DNA from: CAZEIW01 sp964512305
GTDB lineage: Bacteria; Pseudomonadota; Gammaproteobacteria; Burkholderiales; Burkholderiaceae_F
Assembly: GCA_964512305.1 (NCBI GenBank)
Contig: CAZEIW010000052.1
Span: 1 to 6,257 of the forward strand
Direction: 5' to 3'
DNA: 6,257 bases
Of the stretch, positions 1 through 4,578 are shown piece after piece; position 1 is the stretch's first letter; every line of letters starts with the position of its first letter. The position numbers and the translations under genes are program-made. A model generated the notes under the pieces. The model searched no databases and was not told the origin of the DNA. It saw only the letters and a list, made by a program, of their open reading frames with translations.

Positions 1-25
1 GCCGGCGAACCCTGACAACAGGACT

Positions 26-74
26 CCCCTCTCCCGCCTGCGGGCAAGACGCCCCTATCCCGCTTGCGGGAGAG
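26..74. repeat. Tandem pair of REP-like palindromic repeats
   Basis: Two near-identical 19-base units, CCCCTnTCCCGCnTGCGGG, lie at 26-44 and 52-70, separated by 7 bases. Each is a hairpin: CCCGC/GCGGG with a 2-nt loop, and in the second unit the arms extend outward to 55 and 74 with one mismatch. The left arm of unit 1 (CTCTCCCGC, 29-37) also pairs perfectly with the right arm of unit 2 (GCGGGAGAG, 66-74), so the pair can fold as one larger cruciform. The form and intergenic position fit REP/BIME-type repeats common in proteobacterial genomes. Whether it recurs in this genome cannot be seen here. Confidence 0.6.
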
Positions 75-155
75 CCTCCTGACGCCTGTGGCGGCGGCAC
101 ACGGACCATGAACCGCCTGCCAGCAAGAATGACGCTTGCGAATGCCGCGGGGGGT

Positions 156-187
156 GCTCGAGGGGGGGCGCAGCCACCCCTCGAAGC
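156..187. other. Strong stem-loop downstream of tsaD
   Basis: TCGAGGGG (158-165) pairs perfectly with CCCCTCGA (177-184) around an 11-nt loop. The stem extends by two pairs (156-157 with 186-187) if A185 is bulged. It lies about 70 nt past the tsaD stop and could stabilise or end the tsaD transcript. No U-run follows on either strand, so it is not a standard intrinsic terminator. Confidence 0.4.
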
Positions 188-253
188 CGATCCTCCCGCT
201 TTTCGGTCCCGAACCTGCAGGCGCCAAACGTCCTGCACCGCCGCCCTTCGGAG

Positions 254-1297
254 CTACGGTTCATTGAAAGGGGAGTCTGGTGCGTCGGCGACCTCGCGCA
301 AATCCCAGCGCGGGCGCACCGTGATCACGGGCAACCCGGCCTGCGGCGCGCGCGCAAGCCGCGCCCAGCCGGCCAGCGCGATCATCGCGCCGTTGTCGGT
401 GCAAAGATCCTGCGGCGGATAGAACACCGCGCCGCCGCGGCGCCCGACCTCGGCGTCGAGCCGCTCCCGCAGCTGGGTGTTGGCGCCGACGCCGCCGGCC
501 ACGACGAGGCGCGAGAGCTGCGTCCGGTCGAGAGCCGCCAGCGACTTGGCGGCCAGCACGTCGACCACCGCATCGACGAACCCGCGCGCGATATCGGCCC
601 GCACCTGCTCGCACAGGTTGCCGGCTCGCCGCACCGCGGTGAGCACCGCGGTTTTCAGGCCGCTGAAGCTGAAGTCGAGGTTGCCGCTGCCCAGCATCGG
701 CCGCGGCAGCGTGCAGGCGCCCGCCACGCCGAAGTCGGCCAGGCGCGACACCTCCGGGCCGCCGGGGTAACCCAGCCCGAGCAGCTGCGCGGTCTTGTCG
801 AAGGCCTCGCCGGCGGCGTCATCCAGCGTCTCGCCCAGCAATTCGTAGGCGCCCGGGGCCGCGACCCGGAGCAGCTGCGTGTGGCCGCCCGAGACCAGCA
901 GCGCGACGAACGGAAATTCCGGCGCCGGGCGCGACAGCAGCGGCGACAGCAAGTGGCCCTCGAGGTGATGCACCGGCACCACCGGCCTGCGCAGCGCGTA
1001 GCCCAGCGCGGCCCCGACGCTGCAGCCGACCAGCAGCGCCCCGACCAGCCCGGGCCCCGCCGTGACCGCGATCGCATCGAGCTCGTGCCGGCCGCGGCCC
1101 GCACGCGCGAGCACCTCGTCGATCAGCGGCAGCACGCGCCGGATATGATCGCGCGACGCCAGCTCCGGCACCACGCCACCATAGGCTCGGTGTAGGTCGG
1201 CCTGCGAGTGCACCGCGTGCACCGCGCGCCCGCTGTCGCTGTCGAACAGCGCGACGCCGGTCTCGTCGCACGAACTTTCGATCCCCAGGACCTGCAT
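254..1297 (-). CDS. tsaD: tRNA N6-adenosine threonylcarbamoyltransferase TsaD
   Basis: Catalytic ASKHA-fold subunit that moves the threonylcarbamoyl group from threonylcarbamoyl-AMP to N6 of A37 in ANN-decoding tRNAs (t6A), working in the cytoplasm with TsaB and TsaE; formerly Gcp/YgjD. The translation is 347 aa, the usual family length. Visible signatures are GIESSCDET (residues 5-13), the metal-binding HHLEGH with H111 and H115, SGGHT (136-140), FDKTA (166-170), AGGVGAN (267-273) and CTDNGAM (299-305), which contains the conserved metal-ligand Asp301. I chose the ATG at 1297 because MQVLGIESS aligns with the start of the family. An in-frame GTG at 1330 would add 11 unconserved residues. No Shine-Dalgarno precedes the ATG, but a TACACT box lies 8 nt upstream. 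The gene is divergent from rpsU, as in E. coli. All key residues are present. Confidence 0.97.
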   Translation of the reverse strand: MQVLGIESSCDETGVALFDSDSGRAVHAVHSQADLHRAYGGVVPELASRDHIRRVLPLIDEVLARAGRGRHELDAIAVTAGPGLVGALLVGCSVGAALGYALRRPVVPVHHLEGHLLSPLLSRPAPEFPFVALLVSGGHTQLLRVAAPGAYELLGETLDDAAGEAFDKTAQLLGLGYPGGPEVSRLADFGVAGACTLPRPMLGSGNLDFSFSGLKTAVLTAVRRAGNLCEQVRADIARGFVDAVVDVLAAKSLAALDRTQLSRLVVAGGVGANTQLRERLDAEVGRRGGAVFYPPQDLCTDNGAMIALAGWARLARAPQAGLPVITVRPRWDLREVADAPDSPFNEP

Positions 1298-1305
1298 GCG
1301 GCCGA

Positions 1306-1311
1306 AGTGTA
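1306..1311 (-). promoter_or_regulatory. Possible tsaD -10 box close to start codon
   Basis: Read on the - strand, TACACT (4 of 6 to TATAAT) ends 8 nt before the tsaD ATG, with no Shine-Dalgarno between them. Initiation about 7 nt downstream would give a leaderless or nearly leaderless mRNA. No good -35 hexamer is found at 15-19 bp spacing, so this is a weak call resting mainly on position and on the similar arrangement at dnaG. Confidence 0.25.
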
Positions 1312-1351
1312 GTCCGGCCGCTCGCGACACCGGCGCGGCAGTCGACCTCGA

Positions 1352-1381
1352 CTGGCAATGGGAAATGGGATCGGATATACT
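1352..1381 (+). promoter_or_regulatory. Putative sigma-70 promoter of rpsU operon
   Basis: A -35 CTGGCA (1352-1357, 4 of 6 to TTGACA) and a -10 TATACT (1376-1381, 5 of 6 to TATAAT) are spaced by 18 bp. They lie in the only AT-richer part of the tsaD-rpsU spacer. Transcription would start near 1388 and give a leader of about 83 nt before rpsU. This is the best candidate for driving rpsU, yqeY and possibly dnaG. Confidence 0.55.
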
Positions 1382-1395
1382 TGAAAGCTTTCCAG
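1380..1395. promoter_or_regulatory. Palindrome at the rpsU start point
   Basis: CTTGAAAGCTTTCCAG is a 16-bp inverted repeat with one mismatched position pair. Its core GAAAGCTTTC (1383-1392) is a perfect palindrome. It overlaps the end of the putative -10 box and the expected start point, where a repressor operator would sit. No regulator is known to me for this site. It may also be chance. Confidence 0.3.
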
Positions 1396-1421
1396 GCTAG
1401 GGGTCTTGGTTTTCCCCAGCC
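1395..1421 (+). promoter_or_regulatory. Stem-loop in the rpsU leader
   Basis: GGCT and GGGG (1395-1398 and 1400-1403, A1399 bulged) pair with CCCCAGCC (1414-1421) around a 10-nt U-rich loop, an 8-bp GC-rich stem. It would lie within the first 35 nt of the rpsU mRNA. It could stabilise the 5' end or be a protein-binding site. There is no U-run after the 3' arm, so it is not a terminator. Confidence 0.4.
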
Positions 1422-1425
1422 GCAA

Positions 1426-1461
1426 GGGCAACGACAGGGCAAACGACCCCGGGCAAGCGAC
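1426..1461 (+). repeat. Three short direct repeats GGGCAA(n)CGAC in rpsU leader
   Basis: The motif occurs three times on the + strand: GGGCAACGAC (1426-1435), GGGCAAACGAC (1437-1447) and GGGCAAGCGAC (1451-1461). They differ only by a single base inserted after GGGCAA. The third copy runs directly into the Shine-Dalgarno AGGA (1462-1465), and the first is followed by a similar AGGG, so CGACAGG itself occurs twice. The array lies between the leader stem-loop and the rpsU start codon. Function unknown. Confidence 0.5.
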
Positions 1462-1465
1462 AGGA
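1462..1465 (+). promoter_or_regulatory. rpsU ribosome-binding site
   Basis: AGGA lies 5 nt before the rpsU ATG and supports that start. It is a short Shine-Dalgarno and forms the continuation of the third leader repeat. Confidence 0.55.
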
Positions 1466-1470
1466 CCTGA

Positions 1471-1683
1471 ATGCCGACGATTCGAGTCAAGGAAAACGAG
1501 CCGTTCGAAGTGGCGCTGCGCCGCTTCAAGCGCACGATCGAGAAGAGCGGCCTGCTCACCGAACTGCGCGCGCGCGAGTACTACGAAAAGCCCACGGCCG
1601 AGCGCAAGCGCAAGAAGTCGGCGGCAATCAAGCGGCATTTCAAGCGCCTTCGCAGCCAGATGCTGCCGAAGAAGATGTACTAG
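1471..1683 (+). CDS. rpsU: 30S ribosomal protein bS21
   Basis: Small basic protein of the 30S subunit, lying near the 3' end of 16S rRNA where mRNA and anti-Shine-Dalgarno pair; it assists initiation. The translation is 70 aa, the standard length. It shows the family pattern throughout: a start MPTIRVKENEPFEVALRRFK, the central GLLTELRAREYYEKPT, a Lys/Arg-rich helix KRKKSAAIKRHFKR, and the C-terminal LPKKMY. The ATG has AGGA 5 nt upstream. It is the first gene of the rpsU-yqeY-dnaG-rpoD cluster and is divergent from tsaD. The leader before it and the stem-loop after it suggest that it is expressed separately from the genes downstream, as in E. coli where bS21 is needed in far larger amounts than primase. 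Confidence 0.98.
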   Translation: MPTIRVKENEPFEVALRRFKRTIEKSGLLTELRAREYYEKPTAERKRKKSAAIKRHFKRLRSQMLPKKMY

Positions 1684-1708
1684 CCCCGGAACGGCGGCGG
1701 CTCGATCC

Positions 1709-1741
1709 GTGCGAAGGCGCGCCTGATGGCGCGCTTTGCAT
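1709..1741 (+). terminator. Stem-loop after rpsU, possible attenuator
   Basis: The arms AAGGCGCGCC (1714-1723) and GGCGCGCTTT (1728-1737) pair over 10 bp with one G-U, around a TGAT loop. The stem continues outward by four more pairs (1709-1712 with 1738-1741, one of them G-U) if G1713 is bulged. It begins 25 nt after the rpsU stop. Only TTT is within the 3' arm and only ATTTG follows, so termination is probably partial. The position matches the terminator between rpsU and dnaG in E. coli, which lets rpsU mRNA exceed the distal genes. Confidence 0.5.
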
Positions 1742-1748
1742 TTGAAGC

Positions 1749-1763
1749 CGGGTTCTCGACCCG
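1749..1763 (+). other. Small stem-loop in rpsU-yqeY spacer
   Basis: CGGGT (1749-1753) pairs with ACCCG (1759-1763) around a 5-nt loop. It is the middle one of three stem-loops between rpsU and yqeY. It is modest alone; its interest is that the whole spacer is foldable. Confidence 0.3.
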
Positions 1764-1783
1764 CCGCGCGATTCCGACCTTTA

Positions 1784-1800
1784 GGGCCGGCACCCGGCCC
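1784..1800 (+). promoter_or_regulatory. Strong stem-loop abutting the yqeY ribosome-binding site
   Basis: GGGCCGG (1784-1790) pairs perfectly with CCGGCCC (1794-1800) around a CAC loop, a 7-bp all-GC stem. The 3' arm ends 2 nt before the Shine-Dalgarno GGAG (1803-1806). Such a hairpin can limit ribosome access or protect the 5' end of a processed yqeY-dnaG mRNA. No U-run follows. Confidence 0.4.
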
Positions 1801-1802
1801 CT

Positions 1803-1806
1803 GGAG
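1803..1806 (+). promoter_or_regulatory. yqeY ribosome-binding site, decides the start
   Basis: GGAG lies 6 nt before the ATG at 1813. This favours that start over the in-frame ATG at 1726, which sits in the loop of the upstream stem-loop and would add 29 unconserved residues. Confidence 0.65.
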
Positions 1807-1812
1807 CAGCCG

Positions 1813-2259
1813 ATGACGCTGAAGGAACGGATCAACGAGGACATGAAATCGGCGATGCGGGCGCGCGAAGCCGACCGCCTGTCCGCCATCCGCCTGTTGC
1901 TGGCCGCGATCAAGCAGAAAGAAGTCGACGAGCGCGTCGTCGCCGACGACGCCGCGGTGCTGGCGATCGTCGAGCGCCTGATCAAGCAGCGCAAGGACTC
2001 GATCGAGCAGTTTGGCGCCGCCGGCCGCACCGACCTGGTCGACAAGGAATCGGCCGAGCTGGCGCTGCTGCAAGGCTACCTGCCGCAGGCGCTCACTGAG
2101 GCGGAGGTTGCCGCGGCGATCGACACGGCCCTGGCCGAGGTTGGCGGCGGCGGGATGCAGGCGATGGGCAAGGTAATGGCACTGTTGAAGCCGCGCCTGG
2201 CCGGGCGTGCCGACATGACCAAGGTGTCGAGCCTGGTGAAGGGCCGCCTGGCGGGCTGA
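1813..2259 (+). CDS. yqeY: YqeY/GatB-related domain protein
   Basis: 148-aa protein of the YqeY family, which resembles the C-terminal tail domain of GatB, the tRNA-binding subunit of the Asp-tRNAAsn/Glu-tRNAGln amidotransferase. No precise biochemical role is established to my knowledge; a tRNA-related function is inferred from the fold. Recognisable features are the N-terminal helical stretch with MTLKERINEDMKSAMRARE and RLSAIRLLLAAIKQKEVD (residues 1-40), KQRKDSIEQF (58-67), ELALLQGYLPQ (82-92), and the C-terminal helical part with MGKVMALLKPRLAGRADM (118-135) and VSSLVKGRL (138-146). It is the usual length. The start at 1813 has GGAG 6 nt upstream. It sits between rpsU and dnaG, a frequent arrangement in Betaproteobacteria and other bacteria but absent from the E. 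coli operon. The gap to dnaG is 71 bases. Confidence 0.93.
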   Translation: MTLKERINEDMKSAMRAREADRLSAIRLLLAAIKQKEVDERVVADDAAVLAIVERLIKQRKDSIEQFGAAGRTDLVDKESAELALLQGYLPQALTEAEVAAAIDTALAEVGGGGMQAMGKVMALLKPRLAGRADMTKVSSLVKGRLAG

Positions 2260-2264
2260 GCCAC

Positions 2265-2278
2265 CGGGCCGGCGCCCG
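2265..2278 (+). other. Short GC stem-loop after yqeY
   Basis: CGGGC (2265-2269) pairs with GCCCG (2274-2278) around CGGC, five bases after the yqeY stop. No U-run follows. It may mark an mRNA end or be chance in such GC-rich sequence. Confidence 0.25.
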
Positions 2279-2317
2279 ATTCGGCCGCCCGGAACACTTT
2301 ACCGCCGAATCCCGGCC

Positions 2318-2323
2318 GATAAT
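2318..2323 (+). promoter_or_regulatory. Possible -10 box just upstream of dnaG GTG
   Basis: GATAAT (5 of 6 to TATAAT) ends 7 nt before the dnaG GTG, and no Shine-Dalgarno lies between them. Transcription from here would begin at about the start codon and give a leaderless mRNA. No convincing -35 is found at 15-19 bp; the best match, TTTACC (2298-2303), is only 14 bp away. Confidence 0.35.
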
Positions 2324-2330
2324 CCGGCGC

Positions 2331-4172
2331 GTGATACCCCAGGGTTTCATCCAGGACCTGCTGGCGCGCGTCGACATCGTCGATGTCGTCGGCCGCTACG
2401 TCGCGCTGAAAAAGGGCGGGCAGAACTACCTCGGCCTGTGCCCGTTCCACGGCGAAAAGACCCCCTCGTTCACGGTCAGCCCCAGCAAGCAGTTCTTCCA
2501 TTGCTTCGGTTGCGGCGCCCACGGCAGCGCGATCGGCTTCCTGATGGACCATCGCGGGCTCGCCTACGTCGAGGCGATCCACGAACTGGCGCAGCAGGCC
2601 GGCATGACCGTGCCGCAGGACACGCTTCGCAGCGCCGAGGCAGTGGGCCGCAGCCGCGGCCTGGCCGAGACCCTGCAGCAGGCGTCCGATTTCTATCGCG
2701 GGCGGCTGAAGCTCGAACCGGTGGCGATCGACTACCTCAAGGGCCGCGGGCTGACCGGCGCCATCGCGGCGCGCTACGCGCTGGGCTACGCCCCGGATGG
2801 GTGGCAGCCGCTGAAAGCGGCGTTCGACAACTACCTCGACCCGCGGCTGGTCGAGGCGGGTCTGGTGATCGCCGGCGAGGAAGTCGAGGCCGGCAAGGAA
2901 GCCAAGCGCTACGACCGCTTCCGGGGCCGGGTCATGTTCCCGATCCGCAACCGGCGGGGCGTCGTGATCGGCTTCGGCGCGCGCGTGCTCGACGGCTCCG
3001 AGCCGAAGTACCTGAACTCGCCCGAGACGCCGCTGTTTCGCAAGGGCCAGGAGCTGTACGGCCTGTACGAGGCTCAGGAGGCGATCCGGTCGAAGGGGCG
3101 CGCGATCGTCTGCGAGGGCTATCTGGACGTGATCCAGCTGGCGCAAGCCGGTTTCCAGGAGTCGGTCGCGGCGCTCGGCACCGCCGTCACCGGCCACCAC
3201 GTGAGCGCGCTGCTCCGGCAGACCGGTCACGTCGTGTTCGCCTTCGACGGCGATGCGGCCGGCCGCAAGGCGGCGCGCCGCGCACTGGAGGCGACGCTAC
3301 CGGTCATCCCGGACGACAAGCGGGCGAGCTTCGTCCTGCTGCCCGAAGGGGAGGACCCGGACAGCCTGATCCGGGATCACGGCGCCGGCGCCATCGAGAC
3401 CGAGCTGGCCCGCGCGCTGTCGTTGTCGCAATGGTTCCTGCGCTGCCTGACCGAAGGTCGCGACCTGGCGCAGCCGGAAGAGCGCGCCGCCGTGGTCGCG
3501 GCGTCCCGGCCGCTGCTGGAATCGATGCCGGCCGGAGCGCTGCGCCTGCAGCTGGTGCGGGCGCTGGGCGACGCGACGCTGACGCCGGCCCAGGACATCG
3601 AGACGCTCTTCGGGCTGTCGCGCTGGCGCCGCCTGCCGGGCGGCCCCGGGCGCGGGGAGTCCGACGATGGCGGTGCCGGGCGGCGGCCGAGCTCACGGCT
3701 CCAGGTCGACAGCCTGAAGTCGCAGCTCCTGCAGCGCCTCCTGGCCTTTCCGGCGATGGCGCGCGACTTCAACGCCCAGATCGCGGCGCTGGCGGTCGAC
3801 GGCCAGGAGCAGCTCGACCGGCAGATCGCCGAGGTCTGGCGGGTTGCGACCAGCGCGACCGCCACCCACAGCGGCGCCGTTCTGGAGGCGCTCGCCGAAA
3901 GCGACTTCGCCGAGCAGTACCGGGCCCTGGCGGCACGCGGCCTGCAGGTGGAGGACGACGCCGCGGCGGCACGCGAGGACCTGCGGGCCGGTTTCGTCGC
4001 GCTCGAGCAGTCCCGGGTGCAGTCCGAGATGAACGAACTCGTGCAGCAGCAACCGATGTCCGAAGCCGTGGCGGACCGCTATCGCCAACTGTCGCAAAGG
4101 CTGGCCGATCTGAAGCGCGCGCGGACCGCCGCCGATCCCGAAAATGCGCTCGTAAACCCTGGAAAGGCTTGA
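2331..4172 (+). CDS. dnaG: DNA primase DnaG
   Basis: Makes the RNA primers for lagging-strand synthesis at the replication fork, recruited by DnaB helicase. The 613-aa product is slightly longer than the E. coli protein. Domains in order: CHC2 zinc-binding domain with C37-x2-H40 and C58-x2-C61 (CPFH ... HCFGCGAHG); the polymerase core with basic motif RFRGRVMFPI (196-205) and PKYLNSPET (225-233); TOPRIM metal centre with EGYLDV (E262), FDGDAAG (D306, D308) and EDPD (341-344); a Gly/Arg-rich linker around 432-455; then a helical C-terminal domain (about 456-613) in the position of the DnaB-binding domain. The GTG at 2331 aligns with the family N-terminus (IPQGFIQDLLARVDIVDVV) and has no Shine-Dalgarno. 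The last codons overlap the rpoD promoter elements. All catalytic residues are present. The C-terminal part is poorly conserved, as usual. Confidence 0.97.
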   Translation: MIPQGFIQDLLARVDIVDVVGRYVALKKGGQNYLGLCPFHGEKTPSFTVSPSKQFFHCFGCGAHGSAIGFLMDHRGLAYVEAIHELAQQAGMTVPQDTLRSAEAVGRSRGLAETLQQASDFYRGRLKLEPVAIDYLKGRGLTGAIAARYALGYAPDGWQPLKAAFDNYLDPRLVEAGLVIAGEEVEAGKEAKRYDRFRGRVMFPIRNRRGVVIGFGARVLDGSEPKYLNSPETPLFRKGQELYGLYEAQEAIRSKGRAIVCEGYLDVIQLAQAGFQESVAALGTAVTGHHVSALLRQTGHVVFAFDGDAAGRKAARRALEATLPVIPDDKRASFVLLPEGEDPDSLIRDHGAGAIETELARALSLSQWFLRCLTEGRDLAQPEERAAVVAASRPLLESMPAGALRLQLVRALGDATLTPAQDIETLFGLSRWRRLPGGPGRGESDDGGAGRRPSSRLQVDSLKSQLLQRLLAFPAMARDFNAQIAALAVDGQEQLDRQIAEVWRVATSATATHSGAVLEALAESDFAEQYRALAARGLQVEDDAAAAREDLRAGFVALEQSRVQSEMNELVQQQPMSEAVADRYRQLSQRLADLKRARTAADPENALVNPGKA

Positions 4173-4187
4173 AATATCTGCTATCAT
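4159..4187 (+). promoter_or_regulatory. Putative extended -10 sigma-70 promoter of rpoD
   Basis: TGCTATCAT (4179-4187) fits the extended -10 form TGnTATAAT with one mismatch in the hexamer. A poor -35, CTGGAA (4159-4164, 3 of 6), lies 17 bp upstream, which an extended -10 can tolerate. The elements span the dnaG stop codon (4170-4172). Transcription would start near 4194, about 385 nt before the rpoD ATG. Confidence 0.5.
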
Positions 4188-4195
4188 CTCCAGTT
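4168..4195 (+). promoter_or_regulatory. Putative sigma-32 heat-shock promoter of rpoD
   Basis: CTTGAAA (4168-4174) is an exact match to the sigma-32 -35 element. After 13 bp comes CTCCAGTT (4188-4195), 6 of 8 to CCCCATTT. It overlaps the sigma-70-like promoter and the dnaG stop codon. E. coli rpoD has a heat-shock promoter inside dnaG, so the location is functionally sensible. The -10 match is imperfect. Confidence 0.4.
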
Positions 4196-4578
4196 CATCT
4201 CCGTCCGCCCGTGCGCGGACTTTCGGAAGGCGGCAGGCCTTCCGGGCGCTGCCCTGAATGGGCTGGTGCCCCTGGTAGTTGCGACGCCCGAATCGGCGTC
4301 GACGAGTTTTCGGCAGGATTGACGGCGGCGCCGAGGGCGCCTTGCGTACGCGAGGCGGTTTGGGCCAATTGGGGCTTTCGTCCTGCGAGTCGTTGTCTTG
4401 CAAGTCGGCTTGGCAGCCGTTGTTCCGGTAACCGATGTCCTGGCAGGTTTGCGCACGCGGGTCCCTCGAACGTGATTCCCGTGGGCGCGTAGGAATTCGC
4501 TTTGGCGCTCGCGCCCGGCCGCGCGCGAGTCAGGAACGGCAGCGGCCGGTATTGGGTCCAATCCAACGTAGGTGATCG
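4188..4578 (+). promoter_or_regulatory. Long structured rpoD leader, no gene seen
   Basis: This spacer between the promoter elements and the rpoD ATG holds no credible gene. It can form several stem-loops on the + strand: 4224-4231 with 4237-4244 (8 perfect pairs, loop GGCAG), 4282-4288 with 4295-4301 (7 pairs, then TTTT after 5 nt), 4327-4332 with 4336-4341 (6 pairs), 4406-4410 with 4415-4419 (5 pairs) and 4508-4514 with 4523-4529 (7 pairs). Composition differs from the genes: bases 4341-4440 contain 34 G, 29 T, 26 C and only 11 A. An inverted repeat ATTGG/CCAAT (4551-4562) lies just before the ribosome-binding site. I do not recognise a known riboswitch or leader family. Confidence 0.5.
4570..4577 (+). 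promoter_or_regulatory. Strong rpoD ribosome-binding site
   Basis: AGGTGATC is complementary over 8 contiguous bases to the conserved 16S rRNA 3' end (GATCACCT). It ends immediately before the G preceding the ATG at 4579, with the AGGTG core 4 nt from the start. This is the best Shine-Dalgarno in the window and fixes the start that includes the long basic N-terminus of RpoD. Confidence 0.75.

Larger units (their letters stand above)
1..253. other. Non-coding 3' flank of tsaD, no supported gene
   Basis: I find no credible gene in this stretch. Short open frames on either strand have low-complexity Arg/Ala/Pro-rich translations typical of frame shadows in GC-rich DNA, match no family I know, and lack a convincing ribosome-binding site. 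It holds a pair of REP-like palindromes (26-74) and a strong stem-loop (156-187), described separately. A weaker inverted repeat, TGCAGG (216-221) with CCTGCA (232-237), lies just past the tsaD stop. None is followed by a T-run on the - strand, so no classical intrinsic terminator for tsaD is visible. The neighbouring gene to the left is outside the window. Confidence 0.6.

Noticed and set aside
55..264. 69-codon - strand frame after tsaD
   Set aside because: Overlaps the tsaD stop and runs through the REP-like palindromes. Arg/His-rich translation with no known family.
108..422. 104-codon + strand frame reaching into tsaD
   Set aside because: Overlaps the 3' end of tsaD antisense, low-complexity translation, no convincing ribosome-binding site.
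1298..1330. Upstream GTG start for tsaD adding 11 residues
   Set aside because: The family begins at MxVLGIExSCDET. The extra residues are unconserved and the candidate -10 box would lie inside them.
1380..1407. CTTGAAA upstream of rpsU as a sigma-32 promoter
   Set aside because: At the required 11-16 bp downstream the sequence is GGGGTCTT-like rather than CCCCATTT-like. The TATACT box just before it makes a better sigma-70 promoter.
1726..1812. Upstream ATG start for yqeY adding 29 residues
   Set aside because: The ATG lies in the loop of a stem-loop, the extension is unlike the family, and GGAG supports the start at 1813.
2076..3230. 384-codon open frame on the - strand
   Set aside because: Antisense shadow of yqeY and dnaG; no recognisable domain and both + strand genes are certain.
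4282..4310. Intrinsic terminator in the rpoD leader
   Set aside because: The 7-bp stem is perfect but the TTTT starts 5 nt after it, and termination here would block rpoD. Kept only as a possible attenuator.
2438..4492. 684-codon open frame on the + strand overlapping dnaG
   Set aside because: It is the +1/+2 shadow of dnaG, rich in Arg/Gly/Ala/Pro with no family signature. DnaG in the other frame has every catalytic motif.
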